From Luteolibacter sp. Y139 (lineage in GTDB: Bacteria; Verrucomicrobiota; Verrucomicrobiia; Verrucomicrobiales; Akkermansiaceae), in NCBI RefSeq assembly GCF_038066715.1, contig NZ_JBBUKT010000003.1, positions 434,001 to 498,000 of the forward strand: DNA of 64,000 nt, written 5' to 3'. The position numbers and the translations under genes were made by a program. A model generated the notes under the pieces. The model did no database searches, had not been told where the DNA came from, and saw only the letters and a list, made by a program, of their open reading frames with translations. Numbering within the stretch: the stretch's first letter is position 1; each line of letters begins with the position of its first letter. Positions 25,925 to 33,906 of the stretch are shown here, in pieces.

Positions 25925-27151
25925 ATGAAATCCATCGCTACCCTCGCCCTGCTGCTTCCCATGGCAGCTTCCGCCGAATCGAAGTCCTTTCCCTTGTTCA
26001 ATGGCACCGATCTTTCCGGCTGGAAGGGCGAGGGCTACGTCGTCGAGGACGGTGCCATCGTCTGCACCCCGCAGGGCCGGAACCTGACCACCGACCTGAC
26101 CTTCGCGAACTACGCGTTCGACTTCGAGTTCAAGCTCCCGCCCGGCGGCAACAACGGCATCGGCATCAACTACCCCGGCGAAGGCGACGCCGCCTACACC
26201 GGCATCGAGGTCCAGGTGCTCGATAACACCGATCCGAAGTACAAGGACCTCAAGCCCTATCAATTCCACGGCTCACTCTACACCCTGCTCGCCGCGAAGA
26301 AGGCCCCGCTCAAGCCGGTCGGTGAATGGAACCGCGAACGTATCATCGTCAACGGCGACTTCGTCCAGGTGACCGTGAACGGTGAAGTGATCACGGAAGG
26401 CGATCTCTCGAAGCTGGCCGCAGAGCACCCGGATCATCAAGGCGTCAAACGCCGCTCCGGCCACATTGCCTTCCTCGGCCACGGAGACCGCGTCGCTTTC
26501 CGCGGCATGACCATCACCGAGATCGCCCCGGTCGCGAATGACGAAGGAGCAAAGCAGGGAGGCTTCACCAAGATCTTCGACGGCGAGACCCTCAACGGCT
26601 GGCAACACACCAAGGCCGACCTCGAGCACTGGCAGCCCGCCAATGGCATCCTCAAGCACGACGGCAAATCGAGCGACCTCTGGTCGGAGAAGGAATACGG
26701 CGACTTCATGCTCGCCTTCGACTGGCGCTGGTCCGCTCCCGGACCCATCATGAAGCGGCCAATCATCGGCCCCGATGGCAAGGAAACCGGCGAGCAGGTC
26801 GAGGTCCAGGAACTCGACAGCGGCGTCTACGTGCGCGGCAACTCGAAGAGCCAGGTGAACCTCTGGAACTGGCCCTGCGGCTCCGGCGAAGTCTACGGCT
26901 ACCGCACCGACAAGTCCCAGCCCGCCGACGTCATCGCCGGCGTGACCCCCAAGTCCAAGGCCGACAAGCCGCTCGGTGAATGGAACCGCACCCTCATCAC
27001 CATGAAGGGCGACAAGCTCACCGTCTCAATCAATGGCAAGACCGTCATCGAGGAAGCCACCCTCCCCGGCGTCGCAGCGAAGGGCAAGATCGCCCTCCAG
27101 CACCACAACGCCTTCATCGACTTCGCCAATATCTGGATCAAGGAGCTCTGA
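25925..27151 (+). CDS. Secreted protein with two DUF1080 (3-keto-disaccharide hydrolase) domains
   Basis: A 408-residue exported protein. ATG at 25925 begins the signal peptide MKSIATLALLLPMAASA. Residues about 20-205 form one DUF1080 concanavalin-like domain (FPLFNGTDLSGWKGEG, FEFKLPPGGNNGIGINYPG, EWNRERIIVNGDFVQV) and residues about 215-405 a second (KIFDGETLNGWQH, DFMLAFDWRWS, GEWNRTLITMKGDKLTV). Each ends with a strand that carries IAFLGHGDRVAFR or IALQHHNAFIDFANI. Single-domain proteins are about 200-250 residues, so this is an internal duplication. DUF1080 proteins cleave or bind 3-keto-glycosides or other sugars; the upstream Gfo/Idh enzyme could make the keto sugar. Confidence 0.9.
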   Translation: MKSIATLALLLPMAASAESKSFPLFNGTDLSGWKGEGYVVEDGAIVCTPQGRNLTTDLTFANYAFDFEFKLPPGGNNGIGINYPGEGDAAYTGIEVQVLDNTDPKYKDLKPYQFHGSLYTLLAAKKAPLKPVGEWNRERIIVNGDFVQVTVNGEVITEGDLSKLAAEHPDHQGVKRRSGHIAFLGHGDRVAFRGMTITEIAPVANDEGAKQGGFTKIFDGETLNGWQHTKADLEHWQPANGILKHDGKSSDLWSEKEYGDFMLAFDWRWSAPGPIMKRPIIGPDGKETGEQVEVQELDSGVYVRGNSKSQVNLWNWPCGSGEVYGYRTDKSQPADVIAGVTPKSKADKPLGEWNRTLITMKGDKLTVSINGKTVIEEATLPGVAAKGKIALQHHNAFIDFANIWIKEL

Positions 27152-27164
27152 GGTTCCGCGACAA

Positions 27165-27278
27165 AGCAAGGCCTGCAGAGACAGGTCTTCAGCGCCAAAG
27201 GCGCGGCAATGAAATAGCCCGGGGCAACGCCCCGGGTTTTTTGCGAACACGAAAGGCACCCTGAAAGGGGGCGATGGG
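27165..27278 (+). repeat. Dispersed-repeat-like bipartite element
   Basis: The interval after the DUF1080 gene reads AGCGCCAAAGGCGCGGCAA, then the hairpin CCCGGGGC-AAC-GCCCCGGG with T-run, then GGCACCCTGAAAGGGGGC, each a short near-palindrome. The order and wording recall, from memory, a family of noncoding repeats scattered through Verrucomicrobiota and Planctomycetota genomes that create spurious short ORFs ending in NAPG-type peptides. Only one copy is in the window, so repeat status cannot be proven here. Confidence 0.5.
27218..27242 (+). terminator. Rho-independent terminator after the DUF1080 gene
   Basis: CCCGGGGC (27218-27225) and GCCCCGGG (27229-27236) form a perfect stem with an AAC loop, followed by six T residues. 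It ends the Gfo/Idh-DUF1080 operon and separates it from the convergent MscS gene. Confidence 0.88.
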
Positions 27279-27298
27279 GCCGGTCTAACGAGACGCCC

Positions 27299-29677
27299 TC
27301 AGACCGGCTTCACTTCCTCCACCTCCCCCGCATCCATCTGCACCCGCAACGGCTTGTCCGCATGCAACTGGAAACTCTGCTGAGGACTCGCCAACGCGAT
27401 CCCGGCCTCACTCAAGCGCCGCTCGATCATAAACCGCAAATCACTCGCCACGACCGATCCACCCGTCTTCGCACGCAGGTCGATCCAGAAGAAGATCGCG
27501 AACACCAGCGAGTCCGTCGCGAACTCTTCCAGCACCACCTGCGGCTCCGGGGTTTTCATGATCACCCCATGCTGCGCGGCGCATTCCGAGAGAATGGTCG
27601 AGACCATCCGCAGTTGCGACCCATAAGCCACCCGCACCCGCACCACCCGCCGCACCACGGGCGTATCATGCGTCCAGCTGATCACCTTGTTTTCTAACAA
27701 AACCGAGTTCGGCATGATCATGTCCACCCCATCAAACGAGCGCACCGTGGACGAACGTGTATCGATGCTCGTCACCGTACCCGCCACCCCATCCACCTCC
27801 AGGATATCCCCAACGCGCACCTTCCGCTCCGCCAACACAATCAGCCCGCTGATGAAATTCTTGAACAAGGTCTGCGTGCCGAAGCCAATGCCGATTGCCA
27901 GCGCACCGCCGAGGAATGCGAACGCCGCCAGCGGGATCTTGAGGAAATTCAGCGTCACCAGTGCGAGCACGATTCCCATCGCGATCCGCGTCCACCGCCG
28001 CAGCGTGTCCGCCTGCCCCTGCTCCACCCGGCCCTTGCCCACCAACCGCTTGAAGGCCCGCTTCAACAGCCACGACCCCGCTCGATAAGCTACGAAGAAA
28101 AAAAGCAGCGCCCCAATCAGCCACCCGAGCGTCAGCCCGCGCCTCACCGTCGTGACCTGACCATCTACCTCCGTCTTGTCGTCATAGCGATAGACCACGA
28201 AATTCCACACCGCCTTCGCCTGCTTGGCGATCCGCGAGCCCAAGCCACTGAGACGCTCGCCCCACGTCATCGACTTCGCGATCTGATCCGAGTCCGCGAG
28301 CCAACGGCCGATGTCCAGGTGCAGGCCGGAGATGTCTTGGCCGAATCGCTCCACCGCATCGAGGTCGCCGCGCAGCGTGCCTAACAATTGCTCGATCTGC
28401 GGTCGCAGCGGCGAATCCGGAGGGAGCGAAGTCAGCCGGGACTCCTGCTCCTGCATCGCCGACAGCGCCGAATTGCGGCGGACATCCACCAGCGAATCAA
28501 ACGCGCTCGCCCGCGCGAGCTGCGTCTGCAGCGCCGCCAGCGCTTCCGTCCGGTCCGCCGCGGACTGGGATGTTAGCAGCGTCTTCCGGGACTTCTGTGC
28601 CTCGTAGTACTCGCTGAGGAAACGCAGTCGCGCGCCCGTGATCTCCACCCGGTTGGCAAGGCTCTCGAGCTGGTTGTCGAGACCCTGCACCCGGTCCACG
28701 GCAGCGGCCAACTTGGCCTTGTCAGCATCGGTCGGATTCGGCGTGGCTTTCAAGGCCTCCACCGCGGCCAACGCCGTCTGCCGATCGGCGATCGTGCCCT
28801 GCTGTGACTTCTCAATCCCATTGAGTTCCTTGGCGATGTCCTTGCGCCGCTCATCGGTCGAGTGCTGGAGATGATCGAGATCTTGTTGCGGAAATGCGGT
28901 TTCCGTACCGAGTGCCGCGACTTTCCGCTTCAGCAGCGCCGCTTCCTCTTCCGCCGAGGCGGTGCGCAGGCGGGTATTGTCAGACGTGTGCTGGAGCATC
29001 GCCGCCGCCGAGCTCAAGGCCCGCAGCTTCAGCTTGGCAGACTCCAATCGCCACACCTCGGCATCCACATTCTCCGGCGCGGCGCGATCGGCGGTTTCCT
29101 GGGCCCGCCGCACCACTTCGTCTGCCTTCTTGATCTCGTCCTGGCGCTTGCCCAGCTCGCGCTCGAACATGTTCACCGCCGACTCATAGGCCCGCATTCG
29201 GGTCGCGATGCCCTCCTGCTGCCGCCGCAGTTCATCGTGAAGGACGAAGGAATAAGGGCCCGGCTTGTCGAAGCTCTTCCACTTTGCATTCTCCTCCTTC
29301 GCCTGGGCGATCGACTGCTTGAGGATATCCGCGGTATCGAGCGAGCGGATGGTGTTCTCCGCGGTGAAAATCCCGAGCAGGAGATCGGCCCTCCGACTTG
29401 CGACTTCGTCCGGCGTGATCCCGGCCGGCGGCGCCACCCCCTTGTCGAGCACGTCCACCTGCCCGCGCCATTCATCCAGCCACGACTTCAGTCGCTTGCG
29501 CTTGTCCGCCGGAGTTTCCTCCTGCGGCGCCTCGACCTTGTCTTCGGAAAGCTTGAGCGACGGCAGCTGGGCCATCGCCGGAGAGCCGGCAAAGAGCACC
29601 ACCAGCAACCCGAGTCGGAGAAATGAAAAGACGGTCCGTGTCACGCGAGGCCGTATTTCTGACAGGTCCGGCCGCAT
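27299..29677 (-). CDS. Large mechanosensitive channel, MscS family
   Basis: A 792-residue inner-membrane channel that should open on membrane tension to release osmolytes. A signal peptide (LGLLVVLFAGSPAMA) is followed by about 450 residues of mostly coiled coil (for example AESLKLRALSSAAAM and QLARASAFDSLVDV regions), as in MscK/YbiO-type channels. Membrane helices begin near residue 515 (GWLIGALLFFFVAYRAG). The pore helix and MscS core follow near 590-640 (AIGIGFGTQTLFKNFISG, RKVRVGDILEVDGVAGTV). The C-terminal alpha/beta cage domain ends in FQLHADKPLRVQM. It is the last gene of a minus-strand run with the lipase-like lipoprotein 45 bases upstream. Confidence 0.92.
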   Translation of the reverse strand: MRPDLSEIRPRVTRTVFSFLRLGLLVVLFAGSPAMAQLPSLKLSEDKVEAPQEETPADKRKRLKSWLDEWRGQVDVLDKGVAPPAGITPDEVASRRADLLLGIFTAENTIRSLDTADILKQSIAQAKEENAKWKSFDKPGPYSFVLHDELRRQQEGIATRMRAYESAVNMFERELGKRQDEIKKADEVVRRAQETADRAAPENVDAEVWRLESAKLKLRALSSAAAMLQHTSDNTRLRTASAEEEAALLKRKVAALGTETAFPQQDLDHLQHSTDERRKDIAKELNGIEKSQQGTIADRQTALAAVEALKATPNPTDADKAKLAAAVDRVQGLDNQLESLANRVEITGARLRFLSEYYEAQKSRKTLLTSQSAADRTEALAALQTQLARASAFDSLVDVRRNSALSAMQEQESRLTSLPPDSPLRPQIEQLLGTLRGDLDAVERFGQDISGLHLDIGRWLADSDQIAKSMTWGERLSGLGSRIAKQAKAVWNFVVYRYDDKTEVDGQVTTVRRGLTLGWLIGALLFFFVAYRAGSWLLKRAFKRLVGKGRVEQGQADTLRRWTRIAMGIVLALVTLNFLKIPLAAFAFLGGALAIGIGFGTQTLFKNFISGLIVLAERKVRVGDILEVDGVAGTVTSIDTRSSTVRSFDGVDMIMPNSVLLENKVISWTHDTPVVRRVVRVRVAYGSQLRMVSTILSECAAQHGVIMKTPEPQVVLEEFATDSLVFAIFFWIDLRAKTGGSVVASDLRFMIERRLSEAGIALASPQQSFQLHADKPLRVQMDAGEVEEVKPV

Positions 29678-29722
29678 CTGGCCAGCGTCCTCGCCGACAA
29701 CGACTGGCCCCCTCCACTCGCC

Positions 29723-31357
29723 TCAGTTGCCCTGCTGCAAATGAAGCTTCAGGATCCGCTTCACCTCCGCGATGCCCTCCGGATGCTGGTGCGAGCTGTG
29801 ATTGGACGGCACGATTTTTTCCGATACCGCGCCATCAAGGTGCGCGCTCCAGTAGTCCACCACACCGTCTGACATCACCGGCGGGGTCTTGTCCTTGTTC
29901 CCGCCCTTGCCACGATCACCCATGATCGAGTGATACGGGATGTTGGGCGCGATCGGCAGCTTGTTCACCGCCTTCACGAAGCGATTGTCCGGCGAAAGCG
30001 TGTCGATGCTGTTCGGCGCGCGATCGAGTTGCAGCGAAGCATTGTCCACCGTCAGGACCGAGGCCATCGCATTGCGGGCATCCGCGAGGAAGGTGGGAAT
30101 CCGCACCAGCCGCGAACCGAGACGACCGATCCAGTTCGACGCATACTTCGAGCCCCGGTGCGGAGCGGACAGGAAGATCGCACGGCTGATGTCGCGACGG
30201 CTCTCGAAGATGACCGAATCCTCCAGCAACTGGCGACTGGCCCCCGTGATGTGCATCTCATTCGGGCCCTTCTGGAAAATGTCGCGCCAGATCTTGTCAC
30301 CGGCATTGGTCACCATCAGGCGGCTGATCAGGCTGCCCATGCTGTGGCCGATGATGACCATCTTCTTGTGGTTCGGGAACACCCGGTTGACGCCATCGAG
30401 CTCCTTCCGCAGCAGCGACGCGGAATAGGGATAAGGGTAGCCGCTGGGATAGCTGAAGGCCCAGAACTGGTATCGTTTCCGGATCTCCGGATCCTGGATC
30501 AGCGAATGATACATCGGCACCCACGTCGCCGGCGTATCCTGCAAGCCGTGGACAAAGAGCACGGGAATACGATTGGGATCGTACTTCTGAAGGCGGATCA
30601 GCCGCGCAGTATCGGAATACTTCTGCGGATTGAGCAGACGGATCAGGCCGAGCTTGTCAGGACGCGTGGTCGCCACCACGAAGCTCACCGGCGCGCTGAA
30701 GTTCGCCGCCAGCACCGGATTCCGCCCGGCGATCGCGATGTGTTCCTCGTCGAGCGGATCGTGGAGCTCCAGCACCGCGCCGTGCTTGCCCTCAGCGCGC
30801 ACCACCGCGGTCAGAGCCATGGCCACGCGGGGCGGATCGAAGGTCTTGCGGAAATTGGGATTCGGATCCGCCATCACGACCAGCGGCGCACCCACTCCGG
30901 CGCGTGTCGCATGCACCGTGGTGTATTTCCCGCGGAAGTCATAGGTATCCACCACGTAGTATTCGCGGTGAACGTTCGCCGCCTTGGGCTCCAGCTTGCC
31001 ACGCAGGGTGCGGGCAGTGGGCCCGCTGCCGACGGTGATGGTGCGGCCCCACGGCAATGCCTTGGCTCCCTCCAACCGTTCGACCAAACGGCCAACCGCA
31101 TGATTGTAGAGCGCCACCGCACCCTTTTCACCGGCCAGTGCCTTGTCACCGGCCAGCCTCGCTGACTCGAGGAAATGCCCGCTCGCCTCCATCGCATCCG
31201 CGGAAGCCTTGCCCGCCTCAAGTTCTCTCAACGCCGCATCGAGCGGCGAGACGTGGTAATCACCCGGCGGGATCTGGGTTTTTACGACATGGTAGGAAAC
31301 CGGCGCAGCGCACGACGCAAAGGCGAACGCAGCGATGAAGATGGCCTTGAATTTCAT
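29723..31357 (-). CDS. Alpha/beta-hydrolase (lipase-like) lipoprotein
   Basis: A 544-residue protein. The ATG at 31357 begins a lipoprotein signal (MKFKAIFIAAFAFASC), so the in-frame ATG at 31417 is rejected. The hydrolase domain covers about residues 260-520: oxyanion-side VLFVHGLQDTPATW, then nucleophile Ser339 in GHSMGS. Catalytic His is likely in NHSSHQHPEG near the C-terminus. The N-terminal 250 residues have no recognised motif and may be a beta-rich domain. It resembles PGAP1-type or EstA-type lipases. Its neighbours on the same strand are a membrane protein 19 bases upstream and the MscS channel downstream, which suggests envelope function. Confidence 0.85.
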   Translation of the reverse strand: MKFKAIFIAAFAFASCAAPVSYHVVKTQIPPGDYHVSPLDAALRELEAGKASADAMEASGHFLESARLAGDKALAGEKGAVALYNHAVGRLVERLEGAKALPWGRTITVGSGPTARTLRGKLEPKAANVHREYYVVDTYDFRGKYTTVHATRAGVGAPLVVMADPNPNFRKTFDPPRVAMALTAVVRAEGKHGAVLELHDPLDEEHIAIAGRNPVLAANFSAPVSFVVATTRPDKLGLIRLLNPQKYSDTARLIRLQKYDPNRIPVLFVHGLQDTPATWVPMYHSLIQDPEIRKRYQFWAFSYPSGYPYPYSASLLRKELDGVNRVFPNHKKMVIIGHSMGSLISRLMVTNAGDKIWRDIFQKGPNEMHITGASRQLLEDSVIFESRRDISRAIFLSAPHRGSKYASNWIGRLGSRLVRIPTFLADARNAMASVLTVDNASLQLDRAPNSIDTLSPDNRFVKAVNKLPIAPNIPYHSIMGDRGKGGNKDKTPPVMSDGVVDYWSAHLDGAVSEKIVPSNHSSHQHPEGIAEVKRILKLHLQQGN

Positions 31358-31376
31358 GAAGGAAGGCGAACCGGGG

Positions 31377-32546
31377 TTACAGCAGTGTCTTGAAAACCTT
31401 GCCGACCAGTTCGGCAAGCGGGATCTCGATCGCGCACGCGGCGATCAAGGGCAACGCCAGCGGGATCAGCAGAGGGAGTAGCGAGGTCTTGTCGACCGGC
31501 AGCATGCGCATCCCGCGAACGGAATCGTAAAGCGAATGGATGTCACAGGACGGCCCCAATTCGGGAGCCGAGAGCAGCGGCTGCTCGCCCGTTTCCTCAC
31601 CACGGATCCACCGTTGTGCGACCATCCGGTCGTAGCGGGCGACCAGCGCGCCGTATTCGGCGACCCCCTTGCGCTTGGCCTTTTTCAGCAGCGGGAAGAA
31701 GACAACGAGGGGAAACAGGCACAAGGCAACGATCATCACCACGAAGATCGCACCATGGACCTTCAGATCATTCACGTGGGCTCCGTGCCACGCAATGTCG
31801 TGCGCCCACTTCGAAGCGGTGACGCACGAAAGCGCGAAGGCGAACGGGGAGAATCCCCGCGGCGTGGTCGCGATGAAGCCAAGTCCTCCAAGCCGGTCCG
31901 GATGCGCCGGCAGCAGGTCCAGCCCGAGCTTCGCAATGCGTCGGTAGAAGATGAATAGCAGCACCACCCGCCACAGCCAGCTGAACAGGAACAGCTGATA
32001 GATCGGCCGCGATACCAGCAGGAACCACCAGCCGCCGAAGCCGAGACCCTGGCCGTCCTTGGCCCAATTCAGCTCCTCCAGATGAATGCCCGTATCGGGA
32101 ACGAATGCCGCAGCAACGATCGCTCCAGCAATACCAACCCACGGCAGCGTCGCATTGCGCAAGCGCAAGAGGTCGGCGATCACCTTCCCGAATGCCGGCA
32201 CCTTTTCTTCGCTAATCAATCCCATGTCCACGAAGCGGGGAAGCAGGCGCTTCAGCGTGGAGCGGGCGACTCTCTCGCCGAAAATCAATGCAGGCAGCGC
32301 CAGCAGGAACCGCACGTGAATGCTGTAGTGCTGCAGCAGTGGTTCGCCGGTGGAATTGTCAAAGGCACGTCCCGTGACCAATGCCCACACCACCAGTGGC
32401 AACCACGCCAGCAGGCAAAAGATCACCGTCCGGCGAATCACGCCGTCCTTGCCATTCTTGGGCACCATTCCAAGCCGCTCCTGCAGGTGGAACCACGGGT
32501 CATCGTGGACCAGCGAAAACACCTCATTGTGCGGCTGCCGCTCCAT
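31377..32546 (-). CDS. Integral membrane protein, unknown function
   Basis: A 389-residue protein with a polar N-terminus (about 40 residues) and around six hydrophobic segments: CLLAWLPLVVWALVTG near 45-60, FLLALPALIFG, IAGAIVAAAFVP, LFLFSWLWRVVLLFIFYRR, IFVVMIVALCLFPLVVFFP and a final LLPLLIPLALPLIAACAI. A central HPDRLGGLGF motif between membrane helices recurs in a family of uncharacterised bacterial membrane proteins, from memory. No transport signature is visible. It lies six bases after the upstream hypothetical gene and 19 bases before the lipase-like gene, within the same minus-strand run. Confidence 0.72.
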   Translation of the reverse strand: MERQPHNEVFSLVHDDPWFHLQERLGMVPKNGKDGVIRRTVIFCLLAWLPLVVWALVTGRAFDNSTGEPLLQHYSIHVRFLLALPALIFGERVARSTLKRLLPRFVDMGLISEEKVPAFGKVIADLLRLRNATLPWVGIAGAIVAAAFVPDTGIHLEELNWAKDGQGLGFGGWWFLLVSRPIYQLFLFSWLWRVVLLFIFYRRIAKLGLDLLPAHPDRLGGLGFIATTPRGFSPFAFALSCVTASKWAHDIAWHGAHVNDLKVHGAIFVVMIVALCLFPLVVFFPLLKKAKRKGVAEYGALVARYDRMVAQRWIRGEETGEQPLLSAPELGPSCDIHSLYDSVRGMRMLPVDKTSLLPLLIPLALPLIAACAIEIPLAELVGKVFKTLL

Positions 32547-32552
32547 GCCAAC

Positions 32553-33827
32553 TCAGCGTAAAGGATACGCCACGCCCACCGTCTTCCATCCGGCGGCCGT
32601 GATTCCGGACGCGGCGGCTGCCGTCATGCGCCCGGTGTGAAGGAGCACCTTCGGCGCAGTGCCAAGATCGTCGCGTTGCGCGAAGCCCGCGACCTCCTCG
32701 GTCCACGTCACATGATCCACCGGTGCCGGCACCTGCAATTCGCCGGTCGCGGTGGTCGCACCCGGCAGACGACCGAGCACTTTCAGCGAGACATAGCTGG
32801 CCGCTCCCGAGCGATCGCGTTCAGCAAGGATCGCCAACCCCGAAATGAGAAACTCCGCTTGCTCCGGAGTCTCACAGGCATTCGCCAGCCGCACCACATC
32901 ACCGCGTCCCGAAGCCTTCGGCATCGCTTCCAGATAGGTGACAATCCGGTGGCGGCGCGTGGTGCTCAGCGCCCGGTGAACCTGGAAATCCTTGATGTCT
33001 TCCAGACTCACACCCATCGCATTGAGCGATCGCTCGTCCCGCATCGCGAGTTCACCGGAAGTGAGCGCATAGGTATCGTCGGGAATACCCACCATGTTGG
33101 TCGCGGCCACCGCAACCCCGGCCGATGCCGCCGCCGCTCCGATCCGCAAGGGCAAGCCACCGGCGAAGAACGCCCACGTGACCTTGTCCATCTCTTCCTG
33201 AAGCCGCTCGTTGTCGGAGTAGGGGTCGATACCGAGTTGCTTCGCCGTATCGAGCTTCGCCTTGTCAAAACCCGCCGCACTCTTTGCCGCATTGCCAATG
33301 CCACGTCCCGCGGCAGCAGCCGCCTGACCGGCGTCACGGTCATCCTTCTTCACCGAATCCTCCACGCGATCGACCGCCCTGGTCACTCCACGACCAATGC
33401 CCGATCCCACCTTCACAAAGAAGTGCCCCACCGTCTTCGGTGCCTGCTTCACCGACTCGACCGGATTCTTCACGATGTTCTTCACCGCATCGATCGGCTG
33501 CTCCACCGAGCGCTTGAGCCCTTCGGCAAAGAGATCGCCCTTGCTCGTTTCCACGAGCTTGTGAATCGCCTCCGCCTCACTGATGCGGCGCTTCGCTTCC
33601 GGCACCCCGATCGCCGTGAAGGTGCCGAAGTCACTGTCGATGGTGAAGTAGGCCATGTAGCCGTCCGTCGGCACCTGGTCGCGGACCCGGTACGATGGTC
33701 CTCGTAGTAACTCCACGGGAAGAAAGTCGGACGCCTTCAGCATGACGCCGGTTTCATAACCGGCGGGCGCCTGGGCATGAACGGATGCGACCAGCGCGGT
33801 CGCGACGATGAAGGACCATGGTTTCAT
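32553..33827 (-). CDS. Secreted protein of unknown function
   Basis: A 424-residue exported protein; ATG at 33827 starts the signal peptide MKPWSFIVATALVASVHAQ, so the in-frame start at 33950 is not used. The middle has amphipathic helices (KRSVEQPIDAVKNIVKNPV, then FFVKVGSGIGRGVTRAVDRV) that recall repeats of apolipoprotein-like surface-active segments. A small helical hydrophobic stretch GVAVAATNMVG lies near 240. The C-terminal half is alpha-helical with no enzyme motif. It is the first gene of the four-gene run leading to MscS; the terminator at 33858-33887 isolates it from the gene before. Function not recognised. Confidence 0.7.
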   Translation of the reverse strand: MKPWSFIVATALVASVHAQAPAGYETGVMLKASDFLPVELLRGPSYRVRDQVPTDGYMAYFTIDSDFGTFTAIGVPEAKRRISEAEAIHKLVETSKGDLFAEGLKRSVEQPIDAVKNIVKNPVESVKQAPKTVGHFFVKVGSGIGRGVTRAVDRVEDSVKKDDRDAGQAAAAAGRGIGNAAKSAAGFDKAKLDTAKQLGIDPYSDNERLQEEMDKVTWAFFAGGLPLRIGAAAASAGVAVAATNMVGIPDDTYALTSGELAMRDERSLNAMGVSLEDIKDFQVHRALSTTRRHRIVTYLEAMPKASGRGDVVRLANACETPEQAEFLISGLAILAERDRSGAASYVSLKVLGRLPGATTATGELQVPAPVDHVTWTEEVAGFAQRDDLGTAPKVLLHTGRMTAAAASGITAAGWKTVGVAYPLR

Positions 33828-33853
33828 GATGTCGCAAATCGAAGGTTGGATGG

Positions 33854-33887
33854 AAAAGGGCCGGCGCGGATGCGCTCGCGCCGGCCC
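33854..33887 (-). terminator. Strong rho-independent terminator (minus strand)
   Basis: GGGCCGGCGCG (33858-33868) and CGCGCCGGCCC (33877-33887) form a perfect 11-base-pair stem with an eight-base loop. On the minus strand it is followed by TTTTCC, so it ends transcripts of the glycine-rich TPR gene, 20 bases after its stop. Confidence 0.85.
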
Positions 33888-33906
33888 ATGGCAAGACCCA
33901 CCGGGG

